Part shown: positions 32,574 through 42,427 of the stretch, piece after piece
How positions within the stretch are numbered: the first letter of the stretch is position 1
Layout of the letters: every line of letters begins with the position of its first letter
Source of the DNA: Rhodothermales bacterium
GTDB taxonomy: Bacteria > Bacteroidota > Rhodothermia > Rhodothermales > JAHQVL01
Length of the DNA stretch: 57,132 nt
NCBI GenBank assembly: GCA_034439735.1
Contig: JAWXAX010000190.1
Span: forward strand, 1 to 57,132
Direction: 5' to 3'
Program-made: the position numbers and the translations under genes
The notes under the pieces: generated by a model
Seen by the model: only the letters and a program-made list of their open reading frames with translations
What the model was told of the DNA's origin: nothing
Database searches by the model: none

Positions 32574-35500
32574 TCAGGCCGTGGCGGCCTCAAGTTCTGG
32601 ATTGGGATTCATCACGCGCCCCAGGTAGGAAGTCCGGGGCTTCGTGCTGAGTTCGGCAAGCATCTCGTAGCGCCGGTTGTCCTGGCGCGCCTTCGACACG
32701 TCGCTATTCGGATCGTTGATATTGCCGAACACGATGGCGCCGGCGGGGCATGCCTGCTGGCAGGCCGTCTTCACCTCGCCATCCTGTATCGCGCGATTCT
32801 CGAGGCTGGTGCGGATGTTCGCCTGACGCACGCGCTGGATACAGAACGAACATTTCTCCATGACGCCGCGCGAGCGGACCGTCACGTTGGGGTTCTGCAC
32901 CATGTGTACTTCGAGCGGCAGTGTCTTCGCCCAGTTGTAGAAGTTGAACCGGCGCACCTTGTACGGGCAGTTGTTCGCGCAGTAGCGCGTGCCGATGCAC
33001 CGGTTGTAGATCATCTGGTTCGTGCCATCCGGCGAATGGACCGTCGCGGCCACCGGACAGACGGCCTCACACGGGGCGTTTTCGCAGTGCATGCACAACA
33101 CAGGCTGCATGACCATCTTCGGGTTTGCCTCCTGGCCCTCCTCGCTCACGAAGTAGCGGTCCATTCGGATCCAGCTCAATTCGCGGCCCCGGCTCACCTG
33201 GTCTTTTCCGACAACCTGGATGTTGTTTTCCGACTGGCAAGCGACCACGCAGGCGTTACAGCCGGTGCACGTGTTGAGGTCGATCACCATTCCCCACTGG
33301 TAGACATGGTACGGGTTGTCCTTCAGCGCCGGCTCGGTCGTCGGGTGGCGCTCCTGCCACAGGGCGGGATAATCCGCCCAGGGCTCGCCGCCCGGCAAGG
33401 TCTTGATGGCGTCTGCCGCGAAACCGGGGTCTTCGCGATACGTGTCGACGGTGGCCATGCGGTAAAACGGCCGGCCTTCCATGTAGCCGTGATCCTGCGT
33501 GGTGGCCACCAGGTAACCGCTCGACACTTTGCTCACCGTTGCACCCGTCGCGATGCGCATGGCGCCCGGGGTGCGGAGCGTGGCGACGTTGGCGCCCACG
33601 CCCGTAGCGACCGCCCCCTTGCCGTAGATGTCGGTCTTATCGTCTGTATCGAAGAAGTTCGTGATCCGCTCCGCACGATGTGAAACGATCTGGCGACCGT
33701 AGCCTAGCGTCACGGTAACCGAGTCGTCCGCATGGCCGGGAAGGATCCAGATCGGCAACTGCACGACACCGCCACCGGCCGTGATCTCGACCACGTCGGC
33801 GTAGTGCATGCCTTTATCGTAGGGCACTTCGAGGCCGAGGCGTTCCGCCGTGGCCGGGCTCATCAGGGCCACGTTATCCCACACCACCTTAGAGGCCGGA
33901 TCGGGTAGTTCCTGGCACCAGGCGTTGTTCGAGAAGCTGCCATCGAGCACCTTGTTGTCGAGCCGAATGACCACTTCGATTTCATCGCCGCTGACCGTAT
34001 ACGGGCTGGCGCCCGCGACGGGGCGAAGGGCCGGGTCTACGATGGCGAAGCCACTGTTCGGGAGGAAGCCGTCGTGTATCACCTTTTTCCAGGCCGCCTC
34101 GATATCGCCTTCGAGCACCGTCCGCCACTGCTCGCGAACGAGGTCGTAACCCGACACGTCGAGGCCCGTGGCGAACGTGTGGAGCACTTCTATGTCCGAC
34201 TTTCCGTCGTGCAGCGGGGCGATGAGCGGCTGGATGACCGAGAGGGTGCCGTCGTAGGCGCGTCCGTCGCCCCAGGCTTCCAGGTAGTGCGCGAGCGGGA
34301 TGTGCCAACCGCTGGCGACAGCCGTCTCGTCCTGATGGAAGCCGAGGTGGATCGTCGTCGGTACCCGCGCGAGGGCGCCGGCGAAATCGATCTCACCCGG
34401 CATGTCGTACACCGGGTTCACACCGATCATGAGCAGCGCATCGACCGAGCCGTTGCTCATGTCGAACACCAGCTGTTGGAGCTGTTCAGCCTGCGCGGGC
34501 TTGACTTCTTCGTTCGTCTCGTACAGAAAGACCGTATTGCCGATGCTGCTGAGCCGCTTGTTGATGGCCATGCACAGCGCGTGGACCGAGGCCGGCTGGG
34601 TTTCGCCGGCGAGCACCACCCCGTTCGAGCCGGCGCGGAGCAGATCGCGCTCGATGGCCTGGACGTACGGGTGGTCGATAAATTCTGCGCCCACCCCCTG
34701 GACGCCCTCAACCCCGAGGCGCACCGCCAGGGCGGCGGCAAACGCGGGGATCTGACTGGAGCGCAGGCGGAGCCGGTTGTCCGCCGTGCCGCCGGTGACC
34801 GAATAGGTGCTTTCGACGACGTAGAGCCGGCTGATGTCGTCCTGCGCGGAGGTCATGCGCCGGCTGGCGGCAAATCCGCGCGTATTTGCGACGAAGTTGC
34901 GTTCGGCGGGACTCAGGAAATCGGCGTCGAGGCTGACGATCACTTCCGCCGATTCAAAACGGTAGGACGGGCGCAGCGCCATCCCGAACGCTTCTTGCAT
35001 GCCCATGCGGGCCGGGTCGTCCCCTTCGGCGGCGTAGGTCACCCAGCGAAGCTGCGGGTACACCTGCGCGAGCCGGCCGCGGAGCGCGTTCACCGTTGGC
35101 GACGAGGTCTGCTCGCATAACACCGCCACTTTGCGAGTACCGGCCTGGGCGAGGAAGCCCTGGCAGAACGCGACAAAGTCCGACCAGGTGGCTTCGTTCC
35201 CGTCGCGCAGCACGTGCTTGGAGCGGTCCGGATCGTACAGATTCAGGACTGACGCCTGCTCGAACAGACCGGACGCGCCCTGGCTGACCGGATGTTCGGG
35301 ATTACCTTCAACCTTGGTCGGCCGGCCTTCGAAGCTCTGCACCAGCAGGCCCGACACCACGCCGCGGAACGGCATCGCCGTCGCGTAAAAAAGCGGAATC
35401 CCGGGGATGATCTCCTCAGGCTTCCGCGCATAGGGCAGTGTAAGTTCAACCGGCCGGCGACACCCCGTCAACCCGGCCAGCGCCACCGAAGCACCCATCA

Positions 35501-35681
35501 GTTGTAGGAACTGACGCCGGGAGCTGCCGCCGGGGGAATCACTCGCGCCCGGCATGAACTCCTCATTCCCGAGGCGCTTAAACTGTGGATCCTGCCGCAG
35601 GTGCTGCAGGCTGCGCCAAAAGTGCTGCTTCTGGTCTCCCTCTGCCGACGAGGCGGCGTCAATCACGGGTAGTTCGATCAT
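32574..35681 (-). CDS. actB: Alternative complex III subunit ActB (molybdopterin-like + iron-sulfur)
   Basis: 1035 residues. Twin-arginine-like signal [22 protein letters not shown] (53-74) with a lipobox-like Cys74; a large domain related to molybdopterin oxidoreductases (about 90-750), which in ACIII binds no molybdenum cofactor; and a C-terminal ferredoxin-like domain with four cysteine clusters: [39 protein letters not shown] and CSFCIQRV...CQQACPAG, fitting three [4Fe-4S] and one [3Fe-4S] cluster. Electrons pass from quinol through these clusters to ActA. Located between actA (91 bases) and actC (61 bases). The Tat-variant signal form without cleavage is common in ActB. Confidence 0.96.
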   Translation of the reverse strand: MIELPVIDAASSAEGDQKQHFWRSLQHLRQDPQFKRLGNEEFMPGASDSPGGSSRRQFLQLMGASVALAGLTGCRRPVELTLPYARKPEEIIPGIPLFYATAMPFRGVVSGLLVQSFEGRPTKVEGNPEHPVSQGASGLFEQASVLNLYDPDRSKHVLRDGNEATWSDFVAFCQGFLAQAGTRKVAVLCEQTSSPTVNALRGRLAQVYPQLRWVTYAAEGDDPARMGMQEAFGMALRPSYRFESAEVIVSLDADFLSPAERNFVANTRGFAASRRMTSAQDDISRLYVVESTYSVTGGTADNRLRLRSSQIPAFAAALAVRLGVEGVQGVGAEFIDHPYVQAIERDLLRAGSNGVVLAGETQPASVHALCMAINKRLSSIGNTVFLYETNEEVKPAQAEQLQQLVFDMSNGSVDALLMIGVNPVYDMPGEIDFAGALARVPTTIHLGFHQDETAVASGWHIPLAHYLEAWGDGRAYDGTLSVIQPLIAPLHDGKSDIEVLHTFATGLDVSGYDLVREQWRTVLEGDIEAAWKKVIHDGFLPNSGFAIVDPALRPVAGASPYTVSGDEIEVVIRLDNKVLDGSFSNNAWCQELPDPASKVVWDNVALMSPATAERLGLEVPYDKGMHYADVVEITAGGGVVQLPIWILPGHADDSVTVTLGYGRQIVSHRAERITNFFDTDDKTDIYGKGAVATGVGANVATLRTPGAMRIATGATVSKVSSGYLVATTQDHGYMEGRPFYRMATVDTYREDPGFAADAIKTLPGGEPWADYPALWQERHPTTEPALKDNPYHVYQWGMVIDLNTCTGCNACVVACQSENNIQVVGKDQVSRGRELSWIRMDRYFVSEEGQEANPKMVMQPVLCMHCENAPCEAVCPVAATVHSPDGTNQMIYNRCIGTRYCANNCPYKVRRFNFYNWAKTLPLEVHMVQNPNVTVRSRGVMEKCSFCIQRVRQANIRTSLENRAIQDGEVKTACQQACPAGAIVFGNINDPNSDVSKARQDNRRYEMLAELSTKPRTSYLGRVMNPNPELEAATA

Positions 35682-35772
35682 AACTGGCTATCGTTTCAGA
35701 CAATATGCGCCGGAGTTCTCAGCCGAACGTCGGGCAGATACCCGAACGTACAACACGGCCCCATGGGGCCGA

Positions 35773-36420
35773 TCAATAATGGCAGGCCGAACAGTTGGTG
35801 GGAGGCGTGATCCCTTCGTTGGCAACCCGATCCAGGTTGCGCTGCACAAAATCCGACGGGTGCACATATCCCATCGTCGTGACTTCTTCCTTCGGGCGGA
35901 GGTACAGCTCGGGCTGACGGTGGCACTCGAGGCACCACCCCATCGAGAGCGGTTCCACCTGAGCTACCACCTCCATCTGGTCGACCCGACCGTGGCACGT
36001 CTCGCAGCCCACGCCCTGGTTCACGTGAACGGCATGGCTGAACTGCACATACTCCGCCATGTAGTTTACCTTTACCCACTCCAACGGCTCGCCCGACGCC
36101 CAGCTTTCCCGCACGGGCAGCAGCTTCGTCGACTCCGGCTTGATCTGCGCGTGGCAGTTCATACACGTCTGCGTGTCCGGCACATTGGCGATGGGCGACA
36201 CCTCGACGTTGGTATGGCAATAGCGGCAATCGAGCCCGAGCTGCCCCGCATGTAGCCGGTGGCTGTACGGAACCGGTTGCACCGGTGCGTGCCCCACGTC
36301 GATGAACTCGGGTGAAAAGTAGTACCACACGAGCCCTATGAGAAGAACACCACTGACGAGGGCTCCGAGAAGGGATAGGGCCGGCAACGAGTTGGCCCCC
36401 TTAGAGAAGGACTGCGGCAT
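35773..36420 (-). CDS. actA: Alternative complex III subunit ActA (pentaheme cytochrome c)
   Basis: 215 residues: one N-terminal helix (about 14-34) and five CxxCH heme sites at 65-69 (CRYCH), 86-90 (CMNCH), 139-143 (CETCH), 163-167 (CLECH) and 210-214 (CSACH). Passes electrons along the periplasmic side toward ActE and the oxidase. Further family marks: PYSHRLHAGQLGLDCRYCHTNVE, FSHAVHVNQGVGCETCHG. First gene of a twelve-gene minus-strand operon (actABCDEF, possible actG, sco, ctaC, ctaD, ctaE, coxD). Start ATG at 36420; about 130 bases of leader are predicted. Confidence 0.96.
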   Translation of the reverse strand: MPQSFSKGANSLPALSLLGALVSGVLLIGLVWYYFSPEFIDVGHAPVQPVPYSHRLHAGQLGLDCRYCHTNVEVSPIANVPDTQTCMNCHAQIKPESTKLLPVRESWASGEPLEWVKVNYMAEYVQFSHAVHVNQGVGCETCHGRVDQMEVVAQVEPLSMGWCLECHRQPELYLRPKEEVTTMGYVHPSDFVQRNLDRVANEGITPPTNCSACHY

Positions 36421-36877
36421 TCGAAATCGACGCTCAGTTCATGACACGGGTTATGAAATCCCTGTCGGTGCGCGCGAGGGGATCCCTAGGCTCGTTGCGC
36501 ACCTTCAGAAAATTAGTGGCTGCGAATTTAGCCTAATCGAATGGATATTTTACCCTGTTTCGATTGAATTTCGAGTAAAAAGAAAGCGCATCGTTATAGT
36601 TTCACGCGCTCCTGAAACTCATTGAACATTCACTTCTGACACCCCCGCACCCAGGGGCGCGGGGGGCTGTCGGGAGACAAGCGGACAACCCCTGATCAAC
36701 GTCTGTGCCCGCCCTCGGCGGCGCCGGGTCGAGGAGGGCGCGCACCCTCGCCGTCGCGCAGAACCAATCAAATTCCCCGCCCAACCCGGCAGTCCCGGAT
36801 CGCCGGTCCACCAACCGCCGCCGGAAAGCCGGTCACTTTTTCCGATCGACCTGCGCTAATGTTACCCCGCGCTCGAA
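36421..36877. other. Intergenic region upstream of the act operon
   Basis: Between the actA start and the MATE stop codon. An A+T-rich island at about 36520-36605 holds the best promoter candidate and a dyad (separate entry). A hairpin CCCCCGC / GCGGGGG at 36642-36665 has no T-run. The remainder to 36877 is GC-rich with no ORF or RNA structure that I can support. Confidence 0.45.
36535..36574 (-). promoter_or_regulatory. Candidate act operon promoter with overlapping dyad
   Basis: On the minus strand TCGAAA (36574-36569), 16 bases, TAAAAT (36552-36547) is a fair sigma-70-like pair. A perfect seven-base dyad AATCGAA (36535-36541) / TTCGATT (36559-36565) brackets the -10 box with 17 bases between the arms and could be a regulator site. 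Both are inferences from pattern only. Confidence 0.4.
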
Positions 36878-38266
36878 TCAGGCCGACGCCTCTTCCACCA
36901 TCCGGTTACTCGCCCGCCGCGAGGCAAAGGCGAACCTCCAGATGAGCGCCACCGACGCAAACACCAGCCCCAGCACCAGCCCCGTCCACAGGCCGACGGC
37001 GCCCCGATCGAACCCGAATCCCAGGAGGCATCCCGTGCTCAAGCCGATTCCCCAGTACGACAGGATGCCGATCACCATGGGCCCGCGCGTGTCTTTCAGC
37101 CCCCGCAACGCGCCGGCCGCACTGACCTGGGCGCCATCGAATACCTGAAAGAGCGCGGCAAACCCCAGCAGCCGCACCGCCAGGGCCACCACCTCCGTAT
37201 TGGCGGGGTCGTCCACATCCAGATACAACGCGACAACTGCTTCGGGCGCCGCCCAGAGCAGGATGGCCGCGCACCCCATGAAGCCGATCGCCAGCGCGAT
37301 GCCCACATAACCCGCCCAGCGCGTACCCACAGGATCTCCTCGCCCCACCGCCTGGCCCACGCGCACCGACGTGGCGATCCCGATACCGAGAGGCACCATG
37401 AACGTAAACGCGGCGAACTGGATGGCCACCTGATGGGCCGCCAGATCCGTCGTGCCGATCACGCCAATGAGCAGGGCGGTGATGGCAAAGAGGCCGGCCT
37501 CCACCCCGTGCAACGCCCCGATCGGCCAGCCGATGCGAAACAGTTTACCGAAGTACTCGCGGTCGGGCTTGCGGAGCTTCGTGAATACGGCAAACGGCTT
37601 CAACGTGGGGTGACGGCGCGCCAACATGGCCAGTACGCCGCACATAACCCAGAACACGGTCGCGCTTGCATACCCGGCACCCACCACGCCGAGGGCCGGG
37701 AAACCGAGCTTTCCATACATGAGCACGTAATTGGCCACGATGTTTAGCCCCAGACCCATCAGGGTGATGACGGTCACCGGAAACGGCCGGGAGACGCCTT
37801 CGACAAACCCACGGAGTGCGGCGAACCACAAAAAAGGCACGAATCCCCACACGATCGCCCGCAGATACGCCGTGGCAAGCGTCGCCGTAGCGGGCTCGTG
37901 GCCCATCCATTCAAACACCAGGTTGGCGTTCCGAAGCAGGAAGATGGACGGCACAGCCAGCACGACGCCCATCCACAACCCCTGACGCACACTCCTCCCG
38001 ATCACCTCGTAATCCCGCGCGCCATACGCTTGCGAAACCATTGGCCCAACGGCAAATACGACGCCCATGCAGACAATCGCCATGAAGAAATACAGCGTAC
38101 TCCCTAACGCCACCGCGGCCAGCGCCTCCGGTCCGAGCCGGCCCACCATCACCGTATCCACAAATCCCATCGACATCAGCCCCAACTGCGATCCCACGAC
38201 GGGCAACGCCAGCGCCAGCGTCTCTTTGAGCTCGCGACGAACGATTGGGATACGGTAGTGCGGCAA
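36878..38266 (-). CDS. MATE family efflux transporter
   Basis: About 462 residues, twelve helices, sodium- or proton-coupled multidrug exporter (NorM branch). Marks: LALALPVVGSQLGLMSMGFVDTVMVGRLGPEALAAVALG (first MatE repeat) and PIGALHGVEAGLFAITALLIGVIGTTDLAAHQVAIQFAAFTFMVPLGIGIATSVRVGQAVGRGD (second repeat), with LRGLKDTRGPMVIGILSYWGIGLSTG near the end. The start is uncertain: a TTG at 38266 gives a normal-length protein; the nearest in-frame ATG (38389) would leave only 12 bases to the divergent gene and adds 41 unlikely residues. Substrate not known. Confidence 0.9.
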   Translation of the reverse strand: MPHYRIPIVRRELKETLALALPVVGSQLGLMSMGFVDTVMVGRLGPEALAAVALGSTLYFFMAIVCMGVVFAVGPMVSQAYGARDYEVIGRSVRQGLWMGVVLAVPSIFLLRNANLVFEWMGHEPATATLATAYLRAIVWGFVPFLWFAALRGFVEGVSRPFPVTVITLMGLGLNIVANYVLMYGKLGFPALGVVGAGYASATVFWVMCGVLAMLARRHPTLKPFAVFTKLRKPDREYFGKLFRIGWPIGALHGVEAGLFAITALLIGVIGTTDLAAHQVAIQFAAFTFMVPLGIGIATSVRVGQAVGRGDPVGTRWAGYVGIALAIGFMGCAAILLWAAPEAVVALYLDVDDPANTEVVALAVRLLGFAALFQVFDGAQVSAAGALRGLKDTRGPMVIGILSYWGIGLSTGCLLGFGFDRGAVGLWTGLVLGLVFASVALIWRFAFASRRASNRMVEEASA

Positions 38267-38401
38267 GGGATTCGGGGATCGATGGAGCGCAAAGGGATGA
38301 TGCTGGGTTTCGAAACACCTTTCTAGTGCCGGCGATCCCCCGCATCTCTCGGTGTGGAGAATCTTCGTACCTTGTTCACGTTTAACCACTCCTGCTCACC
38401 C

Positions 38402-39103
38402 ATGAACGATACCGAGCGCCTTGAGCGCTGGAATTTCTTCCACGCTATCGCCCTGCTTGCCGCCGGCGTCGCCGCGTTCGCCGCTGACCGAACGCTTGTG
38501 ACCGCACTGGTCGCTGCTGTTTCGTTCGTGGTACTCGTCGTTGCATGTAGGGATAGCTGGACGCCGACCGGCCGCTTCGGGCCGGCCAACGGACTCACCA
38601 CCCTGCGCCTGGTCATCAGCCTCGCCGCCGCCGTCTCGGCCGATTTCCTGGCCCCTCACCCGGTATATGTGCTGGTCTGGCTCGCCGTCTTCGCCCTGGA
38701 TGGACTCGATGGCTACATCGCGCGAGGGCATGGCGAGACCTCGCTCTTCGGGGAGTATTTCGACAAGGAGAGCGACGCGCTTTTTGTATTGCTGCTGGGG
38801 TTCAGCCTGTATGTTCAGGGTCTACTAGGCCCCTGGGTGCTGATCGCCGGCACGATGCGCTATGTCTTTGTCCTGGCAATGCACTTCGCCCCGGTCGAGG
38901 GTCCACAACGCGAATACAAGTCCTCCTGGGCCCGATACATCTATACGGGGTGTATTCTGTCGTTCATTGCCGTCTACGTACTGCCGCCCTTGCCGGCGAA
39001 GGTGCTCGCGCTGGCCGGCACGGTCGCGCTCGTTTATTCCTTTCTGCGCTATTTCCACTGGCTGTACGCAGACCGCTCCGTTCACGGGGCGTCGGTGAGG
39101 TGA
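38402..39103 (+). CDS. CDP-alcohol phosphatidyltransferase family protein
   Basis: 233 residues, about six helices. The catalytic motif is complete: D100-x2-D103-G-x2-A107-R108-x8-G117-x3-D121-x3-D125 (within FALDGLDGYIARGHG...FGEYFDKESDA). Such enzymes transfer a phosphatidyl (or similar) group from a CDP-alcohol to a second alcohol to make phospholipids; the alcohol acceptor cannot be told. An N-terminal double helix before the catalytic domain (about 12-50) resembles the phosphatidylcholine/phosphatidylserine synthase-like branch. ATG at 38402 chosen; an ATG at 38354 would add 16 residues. Its last 22 bases overlap the convergent glycosyltransferase gene. Confidence 0.88.
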   Translation: MNDTERLERWNFFHAIALLAAGVAAFAADRTLVTALVAAVSFVVLVVACRDSWTPTGRFGPANGLTTLRLVISLAAAVSADFLAPHPVYVLVWLAVFALDGLDGYIARGHGETSLFGEYFDKESDALFVLLLGFSLYVQGLLGPWVLIAGTMRYVFVLAMHFAPVEGPQREYKSSWARYIYTGCILSFIAVYVLPPLPAKVLALAGTVALVYSFLRYFHWLYADRSVHGASVR

Positions 39104-40065
39104 CGCGTGATCACCGACACCGCGTCTTCCCAACGCGGGAAAGACCGGCTGGCCTCCCGGGCGGCGGCCCCGAAGCGATGACGCAGGGCCGGGTCGTCCA
39201 TGAGTCGCTCCACGGCGCCACGCAGCCCACCGAAGTCGCCGGCCGACGCGAGCAAGCCCGTCCGTTCGTGGGCGACGCTCTCCGATACACCGCCTACGTC
39301 AAACGCCACGACCGGGAGGCCGGCCGCCATCGCCTCGCGGATTGCCATGCCCAGGGACTCGAATCGGGAAGGCACGACGAGAAGATCTGCCACGGCCAGC
39401 CGTTGCCGCACTTCGGTATGGGGTCGAGATCCCAGCAGGCGCACACGGCCGGCAAACGGCGGCGCGGAAGCGGCCACCGCCAGGCGCCGGCTGTACGCCG
39501 CGTCAAGCGAATTGTCTCCTACGATATCCCATTGCCAGTCTCGATTCGAGAGCATCGCGAGGGCCTCGACGGCCTCGATCAGTCCTTTTACGGGCAGGTG
39601 GGAAGCCACGGTGAGTAACCGAAGCGAGGAGTCCGCGGGCCGGCGCGGGGCCGGAGGAGCGGGGTCAGTGCCGGGGTAGGCCACGGCGATGCAGCCGGGA
39701 TCCACGCCGTTTCGAATCAATCCCTCTCGCATGAACCGGCTTGGAACCACGTACCGGTCGATGCCCGATGGAAGCGCATTATAACCTGTCGCCGAAGGGT
39801 CGCAGTGGGGCAAATAGTGGGCAAGCAGCGCGATCCGGCGGGCCCCGGCACGGGCGCGGATCGCCGCCAGCGGAGTCGGATTCAACGCCAGAAGGCTATC
39901 GACCAATACGACCGCTTCCGCCGGCCACGGCGCCGGCGCGTTGCCGTCCGTCCACACCTCGGGCTGGCACCGCGCCGGCGTCAGCCGGCGAATCACCTCC
40001 GCGTTGTACCGGTTTCCACCGGTCGGGAGGTCCTGGATGGGAGGAAGTAAAAAAATGATGATCAT
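39082..40065 (-). CDS. Glycosyltransferase family 4 protein
   Basis: About 327 residues of GT-B fold. N-terminal half starts MIIIFLLPPIQDLPTGGNRYNAEVI (sugar-acceptor domain with the Gly-Gly loop) and includes LLAHYLPH and YVVPSRFMREGL; C-terminal half has LTVASHLPVKGL, the donor-binding segment VPSRFESLGMAIREAMAAGLPVVAFDVGGVSESV (E-x7-E motif) and RHRFGAAARE. Donor and acceptor unknown. The ATG at 40065 is chosen because the domain begins there; an upstream frame to 40185 adds 40 residues without domain. Convergent with the CDP-alcohol phosphatidyltransferase gene, overlapping by 22 bases. Probably cell-surface glycan or glycolipid synthesis, given neighbours. Confidence 0.88.
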   Translation of the reverse strand: MIIIFLLPPIQDLPTGGNRYNAEVIRRLTPARCQPEVWTDGNAPAPWPAEAVVLVDSLLALNPTPLAAIRARAGARRIALLAHYLPHCDPSATGYNALPSGIDRYVVPSRFMREGLIRNGVDPGCIAVAYPGTDPAPPAPRRPADSSLRLLTVASHLPVKGLIEAVEALAMLSNRDWQWDIVGDNSLDAAYSRRLAVAASAPPFAGRVRLLGSRPHTEVRQRLAVADLLVVPSRFESLGMAIREAMAAGLPVVAFDVGGVSESVAHERTGLLASAGDFGGLRGAVERLMDDPALRHRFGAAAREASRSFPRWEDAVSVITRHLTDAP

Positions 40066-40285
40066 GCCGGCGTGGCCCGAACTTTGATGTAGATACTCTC
40101 CACACGGCTCAGTATACTCCTCGAACGAGCGAAACAGTTGACGTTTCCCGGGCCGAGTTTCAGGCTGTGTCGTTTTCCGAGGCATTGCAGCTTGCGTCGG
40201 ATATGGCCTCCACCGGTCGACCTTGCTGGCTCACCCTGCCGGCTCACCCCGCCGATCCATCTACCGCAAGCACGATTCGGAGCCT

Positions 40286-42427
40286 ATGTACACTGCGTCC
40301 CCCCCGCATCCGCTCGGGAGCGGCCCAGGCCTCGACGCCGACGCCGATCTGATCGACCTCTCTGTCATCATCGTCAATTATAACGTCCGCGAATTCCTGG
40401 AGCAGGCCCTCCGTTCGGTAGAGCGGGCCTGTGCCGACCTCTCCGTCGAAATTTTTGTCGTAGACAATAACTCCGCAGACAGCTCCACGTCGATGGTGCG
40501 CTCCCGCTTTCCGCGGGTGCATCTAATCGCCAACACCGCCAACACCGGTTTCAGCAAGGCCAACAACCAGGCCATTCGGCTGGCGCGCGGCCGCTTTCTC
40601 CTTATCCTGAACCCCGATACGATTGTCCAGGAGGACACGTTGTCGACCATGGTGCGCTTCATGGAGCGCCACCCGGACGCCGGCGCGCTGGGCTGCAAGA
40701 TCCTGAATCCCGACGGCACGTTCGCGCCCGAGAGCCGGCGCGCCTTCCCCACCCCGAGCGTGGCCTTCTACCGGCTCATTGGCCTGAGCAAACTCTTCCC
40801 GAAGAGCCCTGTCTTCGCGCGCTACAACCTGAGTTATATACCGAACACCGAAACGTCGGAGGTAGACGCACTCAGCGGCTCCTGCATGATGGTTCGCCGC
40901 GCCGCCCTCTTGTTCTCACGCGAGCACGCCGAGCGTCTCAGCCAGGAACAGCCGGGGTTTTCCTTCGACGACCTCGAGCACCTGAACGGCTCGGCCGGCG
41001 CCGGCTTACTGGACGAGGACTTCTTTATGTACGGCGAGGATCTGGACTGGTGTTACCGGATCCAGAAAGCCGGCTGGAAGATCTATTATACCCCCGAAAC
41101 GCAGATCATCCATTATAAAGGGGAGAGCACCAAGAAGGGTGAATTGCGCTACGTGCAGCTTTTTTACGGCGCCATGCTGCTGTTCACCGAAAAACATTTT
41201 CAGAGCGGGTACTCCTGGTTGATTCGGCCGTTGCTCCATGTGGGTATCTTCATCCGGGCCGCGGCGCAGGTCCTCATTAATGGCTACCGGCGGTATCGCT
41301 GGCCGATCGTCGACGCCGTCGTGATCTACCTGCTGATGCTGTTGGCCGGCATCCTGCGCTTCTCGTCGCTCGATATCGCGATGCCGCCCCTGTTCCTCAC
41401 CGTCGTCATCCCGATCTACGTCCTCAGCACCGTCGCCGGAACGGCCGCCGCCGGGGGATACCGAGGGTCCGGGCATACCCGCATCCGGCCGATCGTGGTG
41501 GGTAACGTCCTGGGGATCATGACGCTGGCGACAGCCGCCGTCTTTTTACCGAGCATTGCGTTTTCGCGTCTGGTCGTGCTGATCGCGTTTTCGGCCAGCC
41601 TCGCGTTTGGCTTTCTCATGCGGGTCGTATTGCGCGTCCGCCGGCACTTGATGCGCGACGGCTTCCACCGGGCCATCCTGGTGGGCGGCGCCGGGGAAGC
41701 GAACCGGCTGGAACGGACGCTCATCAGCCATCCCAACCCGCCCTGCAAGCTGGTGGGGTATGTATCGTTGGATGACGAGCCGCCCCGGCCGGCGGAACGT
41801 ATGGTGCCCTACCTTGGAGCGCTACGCCATATACGCGATTTTATCCGGCTCCAGCAGATCGACGCCGTCGTATTCGCTTCAAACGGCATCTCGAACCGGG
41901 TCGTCTTCGCACAGATCCAGGAGTTGCGGGACCTTGATATTGAGTTCAAGATCCTCAGCGAAAGCGGCAAACATATCATCGGCCATTCTACCGTAGACGA
42001 CCTCTCCTACCCGACGCGCGTCACGGCCGACTACACGTTGGGTCGGCGCCGAAGCCAGTTGGGCCGGCGGCTTTTCGAGGTGCCTGTAGCCCTCATCGGA
42101 ATAACGTTGCACCCGCTCATCGTGCTGTGCTCGGACACCTGGGAGCAGTCCCGCTGGTTCCGCGGCCTACGCCGGCGGACCCGCCAGTTCCCCGCCGTCC
42201 TCAACGGCAGCCGGTCGCTCGTCGGCTACCGCGTCAACGAACCCATCGCCATCCCCACCGAGTGGAACCTCAAGCCGGGCGTCTTCACCATCACCGAGAC
42301 CCTCGCCACCGACGACCCCGACGACCACGAGATCAACCGCGCCTACTGGTTCTACGTCCGCCACCAGTGCGCCACCCTCGATCTCGACATTATCCTCCAT
42401 ACAATCAAGAAGAAGCTGCAACGCTGA
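40286..42427 (+). CDS. GT2 glycosyltransferase fused to a degenerate phosphoglycosyltransferase-like module
   Basis: 713 residues from the ATG at 40286. Residues 25-280 are a GT2 (rhamnosyltransferase-like) domain: LSVIIVNYNVREFLEQAL, VVDNNSADSS, LILNPDT and DEDFFMYGEDLDWCYRIQKAGW. Residues about 340-450 form several helices, then a Rossmann-like CoA-binding domain as in WbaP/WcaJ enzymes (AILVGGAGEANRLERTL near 463; DAVVFASNGIS). The C-terminal 125 residues match the ends of a bacterial sugar transferase (GRRLFEVPVALIG; LNGSRSLVGYR; LKPGVFTI; RHQCATLDLDIILHTI) but the KFRSM region is deleted and the Asp-Glu catalytic pair is Arg-Arg. So the GT2 half may be active while the PGT half is probably a non-catalytic scaffold or lipid-linked anchor. 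Confidence 0.85.
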   Translation: MYTASPPHPLGSGPGLDADADLIDLSVIIVNYNVREFLEQALRSVERACADLSVEIFVVDNNSADSSTSMVRSRFPRVHLIANTANTGFSKANNQAIRLARGRFLLILNPDTIVQEDTLSTMVRFMERHPDAGALGCKILNPDGTFAPESRRAFPTPSVAFYRLIGLSKLFPKSPVFARYNLSYIPNTETSEVDALSGSCMMVRRAALLFSREHAERLSQEQPGFSFDDLEHLNGSAGAGLLDEDFFMYGEDLDWCYRIQKAGWKIYYTPETQIIHYKGESTKKGELRYVQLFYGAMLLFTEKHFQSGYSWLIRPLLHVGIFIRAAAQVLINGYRRYRWPIVDAVVIYLLMLLAGILRFSSLDIAMPPLFLTVVIPIYVLSTVAGTAAAGGYRGSGHTRIRPIVVGNVLGIMTLATAAVFLPSIAFSRLVVLIAFSASLAFGFLMRVVLRVRRHLMRDGFHRAILVGGAGEANRLERTLISHPNPPCKLVGYVSLDDEPPRPAERMVPYLGALRHIRDFIRLQQIDAVVFASNGISNRVVFAQIQELRDLDIEFKILSESGKHIIGHSTVDDLSYPTRVTADYTLGRRRSQLGRRLFEVPVALIGITLHPLIVLCSDTWEQSRWFRGLRRRTRQFPAVLNGSRSLVGYRVNEPIAIPTEWNLKPGVFTITETLATDDPDDHEINRAYWFYVRHQCATLDLDIILHTIKKKLQR

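Noticed and set aside
36642-36665. Hairpin CCCCCGC / GCGGGGG as terminator of the MATE gene
   Set aside because: No T-run follows on either strand and it lies over 200 bases from the MATE stop codon.
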